Shown: one piece after another, positions 27,717 to 35,554 of the stretch | Layout: every line of letters starts with the position of its first letter | How positions within the stretch are numbered: the first letter of the stretch is position 1 | Assembly: GCF_016598485.1 (NCBI RefSeq) | Contig: NZ_JAEMUW010000012.1 | Location: 62,001-126,000, forward strand | Reading direction: 5' to 3' | Length of the DNA stretch: 64,000 bases | DNA from: Micromonospora coerulea | GTDB taxonomy: Bacteria; Actinomycetota; Actinomycetes; Mycobacteriales; Micromonosporaceae | Program-made: the position numbers and the translations under genes | Notes under the pieces: model-generated | What the model was told of the DNA's origin: nothing | Seen by the model: the letters and a program-made list of their open reading frames with translations, nothing else | Databases searched by the model: none

Positions 27717-28720
27717 TGCCGCGTCTCGTCCTGGCGGTGGACGGCGGCAACTCCAAGACGGACGTCGCGCTGATGAACGCCGACGGACTGCTGCTGTCCT
27801 GGGTGCGCGGTCCCGGCAGCGCCCTCGGCGCACAGCGCACGGCCGCCCTCGTCACGCGGCTGGCGGGCATCGCGGCGCGCGACGCCGGCCTGGCCACCGA
27901 CGCGCTCGCGCGGGCGCACGGGGCGTACTACCTGGCCGGCGCCGACCTGCCCGTCCAGGTCGACGCCCGGCGCGAGGCAATAGCCGCGCAGCAGGTCCTG
28001 ACGTCGGTCGAGGTCGGCAACGACGCGTGGGCGCTGCTGCGGCTGGGCGTCGCCGCCGCAGCGCCTGCGGTGGTGGTCGTCTGCGGTGCCGGGCTCAAGT
28101 GCGTGGCCCGCGCCGGCGACGAGCGGTACGAGTTCCCCGGCCTGGGCTGGCAGACCGGCGACCTCAGCGGCGCCGGTGACTTTCTGGCCAGAGAGGCTGT
28201 CCGGGTGGCGGCACGCGCCGAGGACGGGCGGGGCCCGGACACCGGGCTGCGGAAGGTGATCCGCGAACAGCTCGCCGTGCCCAGCGTCCGGGCGGTCGCC
28301 GAGCGGATGCTCGCCGGGACGCTCGCGGAGCATCGGCTCGGCATCCTCGCCCCCGCCGTCCTGGACTGCGCGCGCGACGGGGACGCCGTCGCATCCGCCG
28401 TGGTGGACAGCCTGGCGGTGGAGGTCGGCACACTCGCCTGCACCGCCCGCCGTCGCCTGCCCGGGAGCCAGCGCGACTGGACACTGGTGTTGGGCGGGGG
28501 GCTGTTCGCCGATCCGGACGAGCGGCTGCTCGCCGCCGTCCGTGCCGCCGCACCGCAGCTCGACACCGACTTCACCGTCACCGTTCCTGCCGAGCCGCCC
28601 GTGGCGGGTGCCGCGCTGCTCGGCTTCGACCATTTGGGGTTCTCCGCCGACGAGGCGGTACGCGCGGGGTTCCGCGACGCGGCCCCCAGGCTGGTCTGCC
28701 CTGAGGAGCTGTCGCCATGA
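27716..28720 (+). CDS. BadF/BadG-type N-acetylglucosamine kinase-like protein
   Basis: This is an ASKHA-fold kinase of 334 residues. VLAVDGGNSKTDVALMNADG is the phosphate-1 motif, VVVVCGAGLKCVAR the phosphate-2 motif, and GDLSGAGDFLAREAV and LVLGGGLFADPDERL follow. This architecture matches eukaryotic-type GlcNAc kinase and bacterial MurK/GlcN kinase. It probably phosphorylates an amino sugar released by the glycosidases. Start options are GTG 27713 and ATG 27716; I take the ATG. It overlaps the NagB-like gene by ATGA. Confidence 0.82.
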   Translation: MPRLVLAVDGGNSKTDVALMNADGLLLSWVRGPGSALGAQRTAALVTRLAGIAARDAGLATDALARAHGAYYLAGADLPVQVDARREAIAAQQVLTSVEVGNDAWALLRLGVAAAAPAVVVVCGAGLKCVARAGDERYEFPGLGWQTGDLSGAGDFLAREAVRVAARAEDGRGPDTGLRKVIREQLAVPSVRAVAERMLAGTLAEHRLGILAPAVLDCARDGDAVASAVVDSLAVEVGTLACTARRRLPGSQRDWTLVLGGGLFADPDERLLAAVRAAAPQLDTDFTVTVPAEPPVAGAALLGFDHLGFSADEAVRAGFRDAAPRLVCPEELSP

Positions 28721-29511
28721 CCGCGCTGCGTGTCTTCCCGGACGCCGATGCGCTCGGCGCCGCCCTCGCCGTCGAGATCGTCACGGGCATGACGGAGGCG
28801 GCGCGGGAGGGGCGCCGGTATCTGCTCGGCTGTCCCGGTGGGCGCAGCCTGATCAGCACGTACCTGGCCGTGGCCGCCCGGCTGCGCGTGGCGCCCATGG
28901 ACCTGGCCCACGTCGTGATCGTGATGATGGACGACTACCTTGACGACACGCCGGGGCCGGCGCGCCGCGTGCCGGTCGAGGTGCTCCACAGCTGCGAGCG
29001 CTTCGGTCGCCGGCAGATCGCCGAGCCCTGGAACCGGGCGGTGGGCAGCCGTCCCGGGGTTCCCGCCGACCAGGTGTGGCTGCCCGACCCGCTCGACCCC
29101 GCGGGCTACGACGAGCGCATCGCCGCGGCTGGCGGCGTCGACCTGTTTCTGCTGGCCAGCGGCGCTTCCGACGGGCACGTCGCCTTCAACCCGCCGGGCT
29201 CGGACATCGCCGACGGGACCCGGGTGATCGCGCTCGCCGACACCACCCGACGCGACAACCTGGCCACGTTTCCGCACTTCGGGGCGCTCGACAAGGTACC
29301 GAGACGGGGGGTCAGCGTCGGGCCGGCGACGATCGCCCGGCTGTCGCGGCGGGTGCGGTTGGTGGCGACCGGGCCGGCGAAGGCGGCCAGCGTCGCGCGC
29401 GTGCTGGCCGTCCGTGGATGGCAGGCGGACTGGCCGGCGACCCTGGTGCACGCCTGCCGCAACGGCGAGCTGTGGACCGACCGGGCAGCCGTCGCAGTGC
29501 TCAGCCCGTAG
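28717..29511 (+). CDS. Glucosamine-6-phosphate deaminase-like protein (NagB family)
   Basis: NagB-fold protein of 264 residues. VIVMMDDYLDD near 69-79 matches the NMDEY region. GASDGHVAFNPPGSDIADGT near 149-168 matches the NagB signature GxGxDGHIAFNEP, keeping the catalytic His but replacing the usual Glu after FN with Pro. DTTRRDN and the C-terminal TGPAKAASV loop are as in NagB. Deaminase activity is therefore likely but not certain; a lactonase or different phosphosugar role is possible. No NagA deacetylase lies next to it. It ends the plus-strand cluster and overlaps the convergent racemase gene by 11 bases. Confidence 0.78.
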   Translation: MTALRVFPDADALGAALAVEIVTGMTEAAREGRRYLLGCPGGRSLISTYLAVAARLRVAPMDLAHVVIVMMDDYLDDTPGPARRVPVEVLHSCERFGRRQIAEPWNRAVGSRPGVPADQVWLPDPLDPAGYDERIAAAGGVDLFLLASGASDGHVAFNPPGSDIADGTRVIALADTTRRDNLATFPHFGALDKVPRRGVSVGPATIARLSRRVRLVATGPAKAASVARVLAVRGWQADWPATLVHACRNGELWTDRAAVAVLSP

Positions 29512-30157
29512 CGAAGGGGCGCAGCTGCCGTACGCCGGAGCGGGGTGAGGTGAGCACCGGCACCGGTACCTGCTCGGCGGGCAGCCGGTCGACCACCCGC
29601 GCCATGCTGGCCTGGGCGAGGACGAGCACGTCGACCTCGGCGGCGAGGCGGCACACCTCGGCGGCGACGATCTCGTCGTGCCGGCTGGCGTCGCCGTCGC
29701 GCAGCGCGTCGAACGCGCCGGGGCAGACCGACTCGCGGATCTTGCACGGCTCGCCGCGCTCGCCGGCCGTGCGCCGCAACAGGTCGCGCGTGGGCTGCAG
29801 GGTGGCGGCGAGCGTCGCCAGCACTCCGATGCGACCGCCGGCAGTGACGGCCTGGGCGGCCATCGGTTCGTCGACCCGGTAGATCGGGATGCCTACCTCG
29901 GCGCGGGCCTGTTCCGCCGCCTCGCCGATGGACGAGCAGGTGACCAGCACCGCGGTGGCGCCGGACTCCTCCGCGAAGGCCGCGTACGCAGCCACCCGCC
30001 GGCGGGTGCGCGCCAGCATGCCGTGCTCGATGGTGTCCCGCAGCAGCGTTTCGTCCACGATGTTGACCGCGTCCACCGGGCCCACCTCGGCGCGGAGCAG
30101 GTCGGCGAAGACGGCGGGAAGGCCCGTGACGGTGTGCAGGAGGCAGACCCGGTTCAT
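29501..30157 (-). CDS. Aspartate/glutamate racemase-family protein
   Basis: This 218-residue protein carries the first catalytic Cys in VLVTCSSIGEAA near residue 74. The second family Cys, expected in the VLxCT region, is replaced: the sequence reads LVLAQASMARVV. A one-Cys protein may act as an isomerase, decarboxylase or hydrolase rather than a racemase. It is the last gene of the minus-strand acid-sugar operon. ATG 30157 overlaps the preceding gene's stop by four bases. Confidence 0.75.
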   Translation of the reverse strand: MNRVCLLHTVTGLPAVFADLLRAEVGPVDAVNIVDETLLRDTIEHGMLARTRRRVAAYAAFAEESGATAVLVTCSSIGEAAEQARAEVGIPIYRVDEPMAAQAVTAGGRIGVLATLAATLQPTRDLLRRTAGERGEPCKIRESVCPGAFDALRDGDASRHDEIVAAEVCRLAAEVDVLVLAQASMARVVDRLPAEQVPVPVLTSPRSGVRQLRPFATG

Positions 30158-30945
30158 CGGATCGGCCCCAGTCGGGGGTACCGCGCCGCGACGGCGCGCA
30201 GGCTCGCCGCCGACGGCAGGGTGGGCACGTACTCCAACGCGAGCCCGCCGTCGTATCCGGCCGCACCCAGCGCCGCGAGCAGCGCGTCGACGTCCAGAGT
30301 CCCGGTGCCCGGCTCGTGCCGGCCGGGGAAATCCGCGATCTGTACGTGCCCCAGCACCCCTGCCGCCGCCGCGACCGTCTTCGTCACGTCATCGCCCATG
30401 GCGGCGACATGATAGGCGTCCAGCTGCAGTTCGACGACGGGCCGGCCGACCTGGTCGAGCAAGGCGATCACGTCCGAGACGCGGGGCAGCAGGTAGCCGG
30501 GAATGTCGTGGTCGTTGATCGGCTCGACGACCAGCTTCAGCCCGGCAGCCTCGGCCAGATCCGCCGCCCAGCGCAGGTTGTCGGTCAGGCAGCTCAACTG
30601 GTCGCGCTCGTCGAGCTCGGGCAACCGCCGCCCGGCGAGCACGTTCACCAGCGGGCAGCCGACGTCCCGGGCCAGGTCCACCGCCCGTCGCAGGTCGTCG
30701 CGCCAGCGTGCGGTGCGGCGTGGATCGTTGGTGTAGCCGCGCTGGCCGGCGGCGAGGTCGCCGGCGTCCATGTTCAGCAGCGCGACCTGTACGCCCGCCG
30801 CCCGCGCCAGCCCGGCCACCTCGTCCGGCGGCAGCGGGGGCCACGGGAACTCCACCCGGTCGAAGCCCGTCTCGGCTGCGGCGGCGAAGCGTCGCCGCCA
30901 CGGTAGCTCGGTGAACAGCAGCCCCAGATTGACGACCGGGTACAT
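30154..30945 (-). CDS. Hydroxypyruvate isomerase / 2-oxo-tetronate isomerase-like TIM barrel
   Basis: This 263-residue xylose-isomerase-like barrel has the Hyi/OtnI pattern: NLGLLFTELPWRRRFAAAAETGFDRVEFPWP at the start, LVVEPINDHDIPGYL with the metal Glu near residue 147, LQLDAYHVAAMG, HVQIADFPGRHEPGTG, and the final Glu in LEYVP. Together with the upstream OtnK-like kinase this points to a tetronate/acid-sugar pathway. ATG 30945 shares its A with the TGA of the aldolase gene; GTG 30948 is the alternative. Confidence 0.85.
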   Translation of the reverse strand: MYPVVNLGLLFTELPWRRRFAAAAETGFDRVEFPWPPLPPDEVAGLARAAGVQVALLNMDAGDLAAGQRGYTNDPRRTARWRDDLRRAVDLARDVGCPLVNVLAGRRLPELDERDQLSCLTDNLRWAADLAEAAGLKLVVEPINDHDIPGYLLPRVSDVIALLDQVGRPVVELQLDAYHVAAMGDDVTKTVAAAAGVLGHVQIADFPGRHEPGTGTLDVDALLAALGAAGYDGGLALEYVPTLPSAASLRAVAARYPRLGPIR

Positions 30946-31835
30946 CACGCCGCCTCGGTCCAGGGACGGCCGTACCGGTCGACGATGTCGGTGAGCCGCC
31001 GCAGCCGGGCCACGGATTCCGCGCGCAGGGCCGCCGCCGGGTCTCCGGTGGCAAGGGCGTCACGCCACAGCGCGCGCCCGGCCAGCATGCCCGACGCCCC
31101 TCCCCGGCATGCCGCTTCGACCGCAGTCGGGAAATCCGCCGCGTCCACCCCGTTGGAGAGCACCACCCAGGGCCGGGCAAGCTGCCGGTCGAGCTTCTCG
31201 CAGGCGGCCACGAGGTCGCCGAGGTCACCGCGCCCCCGGCGCGGCACCTGCGCCTTGTAGAGGCTCGGGCCGAGCGGCCCGAGCGCGGCGGCGGCATCGA
31301 GGATGCCCGCCTCGAGGTCGAAGTCCTGCTGCCCTGGTGCCGGAACGGCGACCGGCTCAAGGACGGACAGCGGGCCGGCCTGCCGGCACAGCTCGACGAA
31401 GCGGTGGGCCAGCTCGACCCGACGTTCCTCGGCACCGTCGCGCTTCCAGATCACCAGCAGTTTCAGCGCCACCACGCCGTCCCGTCGCGCCTGCCCGAGG
31501 TCGACGTCGTCGTCCAACCAGGTGTCCTCCACCGGGCCGCCGGGCTGTTGGGACAGCGCGTCGACGGCGAGGATCAGCCCGCAGCCGGCCGGCAGCACCC
31601 GGTCGCGGACCAACTGGGCGTAGGCATAGTGCCGGTCGATCAGGAACGCGGAGGCGAGCGGCGCCAGGGTGGCGGCGACGTCGAGCTTGAACGAGGCCAG
31701 CGCGCCGTCGTCGGCGGGGTGGCCCTGCTCGGTGAGCATCGTCCGCAGGCTCTCGCGCTGGTCCATGGCGACCATGGCGAACGTCCCGGTGGGCCGGGCG
31801 AGCCGGTCCAGGGTCAGCGGCGGTGTGTCGTTCAC
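30945..31835 (-). CDS. LacD/YihT-like class I aldolase
   Basis: This 296-residue protein resembles tagatose-1,6-bisphosphate and sulfofructosephosphate aldolases. FAMVAMDQRESLRTML near residue 20, DRHYAYAQLV, VALKLLVIW with the probable Schiff-base Lys near 125, SLYKAQVP and WVVLSNGVDAADF are conserved blocks. It should split a phosphorylated ketose or keto-acid sugar into two three-carbon units. It lies between an isomerase and an FGGY kinase, which fits a kinase-then-aldolase route. Overlaps at both ends. Confidence 0.8.
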   Translation of the reverse strand: MNDTPPLTLDRLARPTGTFAMVAMDQRESLRTMLTEQGHPADDGALASFKLDVAATLAPLASAFLIDRHYAYAQLVRDRVLPAGCGLILAVDALSQQPGGPVEDTWLDDDVDLGQARRDGVVALKLLVIWKRDGAEERRVELAHRFVELCRQAGPLSVLEPVAVPAPGQQDFDLEAGILDAAAALGPLGPSLYKAQVPRRGRGDLGDLVAACEKLDRQLARPWVVLSNGVDAADFPTAVEAACRGGASGMLAGRALWRDALATGDPAAALRAESVARLRRLTDIVDRYGRPWTEAA

Positions 31836-33295
31836 GCTTGTTCCTTACTGTCGGGGGTGTCCACGTCGGCGGCCCGCACCAGCGGGAGGAACTGCGACCG
31901 GTACGTCGTTTCCCACTCGGGCGCCGACCCCGGATCCAGTACCAGCGGCTGTCCCGTCGGCGGCACGTCCTCGACGCCGATCGCCTGCCCGGCGAGCTGG
32001 GCGGCGCCGAGGGCTGCGGACTGCTGCCCGGGCAGCACCACGATCGGCACGGGGCTTACCTGGGCTTTGATCCACATCCAGGTGGGGTTGGCGGTGGGGC
32101 CGCCGAAGACCGTGACGGTGTCGGGACGGCGCCCGCTGATCCTCATCTGGCTCTCGAGCATCCAGCGCACCTGCATGCACAGCCCTTCAAGGACGGCGCG
32201 GCCGATGTCGGCGAGGGTGTGCTCGGGTCCGATGCCGTGGAAGGACAGCGTCCGGTGCGGGTCCGGCTCGGGGCTGGCCCGCCCCTGCAGGTACGGCTGC
32301 ACGGTGATGCCGGTGGGCGGTCCGTTCGAGGGGTCGACGAGGTCGCTGAACCAGCGGTGCCGGTCGGGCTCCGTGACGGGGGCAACCCGGTCGAGCAGCC
32401 AGTCGACCAGGCCGCCACTGCTGGACAGGCCGCTGATGAGGCAGTACGAGCGGCCGTCCACGAAGGGGCCGACCGAGGTTCCGGTGGGCTGCGCGGACGG
32501 CGGCGGGGGCGCGGCGACCGGGGTGATGACGGCCTCCGCCGTACCCATGGAATCCGCGACCTGGCCGACGGCGCGCACGCCGGCGGCCCAGGCGGCGGCG
32601 AGATGGTCGTGTCCGGCGACGACGACCGGCGTCCCGGCCGGCAGCCCGGTGCGTGCCGCGGCCGAGGAAGTGACGTGTCCGGCGACCCGGTCGACGGCGA
32701 CCGGGGGCATCTGGTCGGGCCGCAGCCCCGCCAGGTCGAGCAGCCCTGGCGAGTAGGCCTTCGCGGTGATGTCGAACGCGCCGGTGCGGGCGGCCAGAGT
32801 CGGGCCGGTGGCCAGGGTTCCCGTGAGGGCAGCCACGACCAGGTCCGCGGTGTTCGCCCAGCAGTACCCGCTTCGCAGTAGGTCTGGTTCATGCTGGCGC
32901 AGCCAGATCCACCGGGCCAGGGGCAGCTTCGCGCTGGGGTGCAGGCCGGTGGTGGCGAAAAAGGCCTCACGCCCGACGGCCTCGCACAGCTGGTCGGCCT
33001 GCCGGTGGGCCCGGCGGTCCCGCCAGTGCAGCAGCTCGCCGACCGGGGCGCCGTCGGCGGCCACGAAGGTGCCGGTCTCGGCCATGCTCGCGACTCCCAG
33101 GGCCAGCGGCGGGGCGCCGGCGGCGGCCACGCACTCCGCGAGCAGCCGCAGCGCGGTGTCGGGGATGGCCTCGGCGTCGGGTGGGGTGATGGCGTGTCGC
33201 TGTGCCACCGGCATGCCGTCCGCCCGGAACACCCCGGCCTTCGTGTGCGTGGTGCCCACATCCAGACCGGCCAGCAGCGGCTGCCCCGCCGTCAT
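31832..33295 (-). CDS. FGGY-family carbohydrate kinase
   Basis: This 487-residue FGGY kinase has LLAGLDVGTTHTKAGVF (ATP site), LHWRDRRAHRQADQL, VVVAGHDHLAAAWAAG and TVTVFGGPTANPTWMWI. It phosphorylates a sugar, polyol or acid sugar such as gluconate, xylulose or erythritol. The ATG at 33295 overlaps the four-carbon-acid-sugar kinase stop by ATGA. An open frame extends far upstream but only as antisense of unrelated reading, so it is not used. It is unusual that one operon carries two different kinases. Confidence 0.88.
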   Translation of the reverse strand: MTAGQPLLAGLDVGTTHTKAGVFRADGMPVAQRHAITPPDAEAIPDTALRLLAECVAAAGAPPLALGVASMAETGTFVAADGAPVGELLHWRDRRAHRQADQLCEAVGREAFFATTGLHPSAKLPLARWIWLRQHEPDLLRSGYCWANTADLVVAALTGTLATGPTLAARTGAFDITAKAYSPGLLDLAGLRPDQMPPVAVDRVAGHVTSSAAARTGLPAGTPVVVAGHDHLAAAWAAGVRAVGQVADSMGTAEAVITPVAAPPPPSAQPTGTSVGPFVDGRSYCLISGLSSSGGLVDWLLDRVAPVTEPDRHRWFSDLVDPSNGPPTGITVQPYLQGRASPEPDPHRTLSFHGIGPEHTLADIGRAVLEGLCMQVRWMLESQMRISGRRPDTVTVFGGPTANPTWMWIKAQVSPVPIVVLPGQQSAALGAAQLAGQAIGVEDVPPTGQPLVLDPGSAPEWETTYRSQFLPLVRAADVDTPDSKEQA

Positions 33296-34617
33296 CGCCC
33301 GGCACCCTGATCGAGCAACGACCGCTGCGGGTCGGGGTCGGTGGAGATTCGGTCGAGGATGTCCCGCAGTGTGCTGTCGGTGCCGACGTTGCCGGGTACG
33401 ACCACGTAGGACGGGGCGCCCTGCAACGTGCGCAGGTTCCACACCGGTACGCCGGGGAGGATCTGTCCCCGGACCCACGCGCCGTTCGCGCCAAGCGCGT
33501 CGGTGGCCAGCCGTGCCGACGTGATGCCACCCTTCGCCACGACCAGGTCCACCTCGGCGGCGAGACGCCGAACCGTCTCCACGAGTGTGTCCATGAGCAG
33601 CTCCGGCGCGGCGGGGATCTCGGCGTGACTGGGTGTCCGGTCGCTCGCCAGCAGGGCGTGGCCGTCCTGCTCGAGTCGCTCCCGTACGACGCTGGCCAGC
33701 AAGGCGTCGTCGCCGCGCTGCGCGCTGGCCGGTATCTCCACGCGTCGGTCCCACAGCCCACCCAAGGCCCGCAACTGCCGGGTGCTGGCGGCGGTGAAGG
33801 AGCCGCAGGTGACCAGGACGCGACCGGGCGGCGGCAGTTGGATGCGTTCGAGCGGCCGCGTGGACAGGCCAGCCAGGGCGGCGGCCAACGAGGCGGCGCA
33901 GCGGACCACCACCCGCGCACCCCGGTTCTGTGCTCTGATAAGGCCCGCCGCGATGGCCAGGATGTCGGCTTCGCTGACGCAGTCGGGAATGACGAACGCG
34001 TCGGGCCGCGCGCTCAGCAGCGCTTCGGCGACGGCTTCCGGTCCGTGTCCGCGTAGCCGTGCCAGCGGCACGGTTACCGCGTGTCGACGCCCGCCGCTGA
34101 CCTCGCGCACCCAGTCGCAGAGGTTGGCGCTGCGGTAGGCGAAGACGGGGTCCCGGGCGAACTCGGTGTCGGCCACCGGGACGTTCCCGGCCGCGGTCCG
34201 CAGATAGTGGATGCCGTCCCGGGTGAATCGTCCACCGTCGAGGAAAGCTGGCACGAAGAGCACCGGCGTGTGTGGCGCGACGGCTTCGACCTCGGCAACC
34301 ACGTGGCCGCGCAGCGTCGAGTCTCCCCGCAGGATCAGGGTCGCGGGACGCCCGGTGTCCCGGGCCGCCGCGTTGACCATGCGGGCGATGCCGCCGACCA
34401 GTTCGGCTGCGGGCCGCGCGGCGAGCGCCCGGCTGTTGGACAGGACGAAGGTTGCGGGCTGTGCCGAGGCGAAGAAATCGTCGAAGGCGGCACGGTGGGG
34501 TCGCAGAATGACATCCACATCGCTGACGGCCTGGGTCCCCGTCGGGTCGTCGTCGACGATCACCTTCGGTCGCTGGTCGGCTGCGACCTCGGCCCGCCAG
34601 GTAGCGAGATCCGGCAC
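33292..34617 (-). CDS. Four-carbon acid sugar kinase (OtnK/DUF1537 family)
   Basis: This 441-residue two-domain kinase belongs to the DUF1537 family, which phosphorylates tetronates such as 3-oxo-tetronate. VIVDDDPTGTQAVSDVDVIL is the N-terminal substrate signature, followed by LILRGDSTLRGHV, VLFVPAFLDGGRFT, and the ATP-binding C-terminal domain VAKGGITSARLATDALG with TLQGAPSYVVVPGNVG. The GTG at 34617 is chosen because gaaggggg lies just upstream and the promoter reads into it; the frame extends to 34770 but that would cross the promoter. It is the first gene of the operon. Confidence 0.87.
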   Translation of the reverse strand: MPDLATWRAEVAADQRPKVIVDDDPTGTQAVSDVDVILRPHRAAFDDFFASAQPATFVLSNSRALAARPAAELVGGIARMVNAAARDTGRPATLILRGDSTLRGHVVAEVEAVAPHTPVLFVPAFLDGGRFTRDGIHYLRTAAGNVPVADTEFARDPVFAYRSANLCDWVREVSGGRRHAVTVPLARLRGHGPEAVAEALLSARPDAFVIPDCVSEADILAIAAGLIRAQNRGARVVVRCAASLAAALAGLSTRPLERIQLPPPGRVLVTCGSFTAASTRQLRALGGLWDRRVEIPASAQRGDDALLASVVRERLEQDGHALLASDRTPSHAEIPAAPELLMDTLVETVRRLAAEVDLVVAKGGITSARLATDALGANGAWVRGQILPGVPVWNLRTLQGAPSYVVVPGNVGTDSTLRDILDRISTDPDPQRSLLDQGAGR

Positions 34618-34648
34618 GCCTGCCCCCTTCGATCGGCTGGCCCCACCC

Positions 34649-34677
34649 ACTCTGCGGCCGGGAGCAGAGGATGTCAA
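34649..34677 (-). promoter_or_regulatory. Promoter of the acid-sugar operon
   Basis: On the minus strand TTGACA (34677-34672) is followed after 17 bases by CAGAGT (34654-34649). The start of transcription would be near 34642, giving a 25-base leader with the ribosome site for the kinase gene. Confidence 0.5.
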
Positions 34678-34680
34678 CAG

Positions 34681-34707
34681 TTGGACAAATTGTGTCCAGA
34701 CTTGGAC
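34681..34707. promoter_or_regulatory. Candidate DeoR operator between divergent genes
   Basis: TGGACA (34682-34687) and TGTCCA (34693-34698) form an inverted repeat with a five-base spacer. A further TTGGAC at 34702-34707 makes an overlapping GTCCA-gact-TGGAC palindrome and a 21-bp direct repeat with the first half-site. Three half-sites on alternating strands lie next to the -35 box and 44 bases before the DeoR gene, an arrangement expected for cooperative DeoR binding and autoregulation. Confidence 0.55.
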
Positions 34708-34750
34708 GCCCAGCGGACAGGCTGCGTCGCCAGGCCGGTACCGTCGACCT

Positions 34751-35554
34751 GTGACCGCCCCACAGCACACCGGCGACCAGAAACTGCGCTACGACTCCGC
34801 CCCCAGACGCCGGGAGGAAATCCTGCGTCGGATGCGCAACGCCGGCTACGTATCGGCGCCCGAGCTGAGCGCCGAGTTGGCGGTATCCGAACGCACCGTC
34901 CGCCGCGACCTACAGAAACTCGCCGACCTGGGGCTCGTCGAACTCGTCTACGGCGGGGCGCTGGCGCCGGCCGGCGTCAGGCCCGGCTCCCCCTTCGGCA
35001 CGCGCTCCGAGGTGCAGTCGCGACAGAAGCGTGCGATTGCCAGCCAGGCACTGCGGTTCGTCGAGGGCGGAGCGACCATCGGCATCGACTCCGGCACCAC
35101 CACGCTGGAGATGGCTCGGCTGCTGCCGGCCGGAAGCGGTGTCACGGTGGTGACCCACTCGCTACCCACCATGGCAGCACTCGGCGAGCGGGACGACCTG
35201 ACCCTCATCGGTCTAGGGGGTCTGCTCCATCCATCCACCCAGACGTTCACCGGACCAGACACCATCGCCGCGATCAGCCGGCTCCGGGTCCACACGTTCT
35301 TCCTCGCCGCGAGCGGTCTAGGCCGCGACGGGGCGTACTGCAGCACCCCCCTCGACGCCGAGGCGAAGCGAGCATTCATCGACATCGCCGAACGGGTCGT
35401 GCTGCTGACGGACTCGTCAAAGCTGCGGCAGATCGCACCAGTCCCGATTTGCGACTACGGCCGGCTCGACGCGCTCATCACCGATGACGCCATCACTGAC
35501 GTCGACCGTTCGCATCTGACGTCCCGCACCCGCCTTCTGATCTCGGCAAGCTAA
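34751..35554 (+). CDS. DeoR/GlpR-family transcriptional regulator
   Basis: This 267-residue protein has an N-terminal winged helix (RREEILRRMRNAGYVSAPELSAELAVSERTVRRDLQKLADLG, residues ~18-58). The DeoRC sugar-phosphate sensor domain follows: IGIDSGTTTLEMARLL, TVVTHSLPTM, FLAASGLGRDGAYC and VVLLTDSSKLRQIAP. It is divergent from the two-kinase operon and probably represses it until a phosphorylated intermediate appears. GTG start at 34751. Its stop overlaps the convergent mannose-6-phosphate isomerase stop. Confidence 0.9.
   Translation: MTAPQHTGDQKLRYDSAPRRREEILRRMRNAGYVSAPELSAELAVSERTVRRDLQKLADLGLVELVYGGALAPAGVRPGSPFGTRSEVQSRQKRAIASQALRFVEGGATIGIDSGTTTLEMARLLPAGSGVTVVTHSLPTMAALGERDDLTLIGLGGLLHPSTQTFTGPDTIAAISRLRVHTFFLAASGLGRDGAYCSTPLDAEAKRAFIDIAERVVLLTDSSKLRQIAPVPICDYGRLDALITDDAITDVDRSHLTSRTRLLISAS

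Noticed and set aside
31832..34768. A single 978-codon minus-strand frame covering two kinase genes
   Set aside because: Only the 3' half (FGGY kinase) is protein-like; the rest is out of frame over the DUF1537 kinase, which has its own frame and start.
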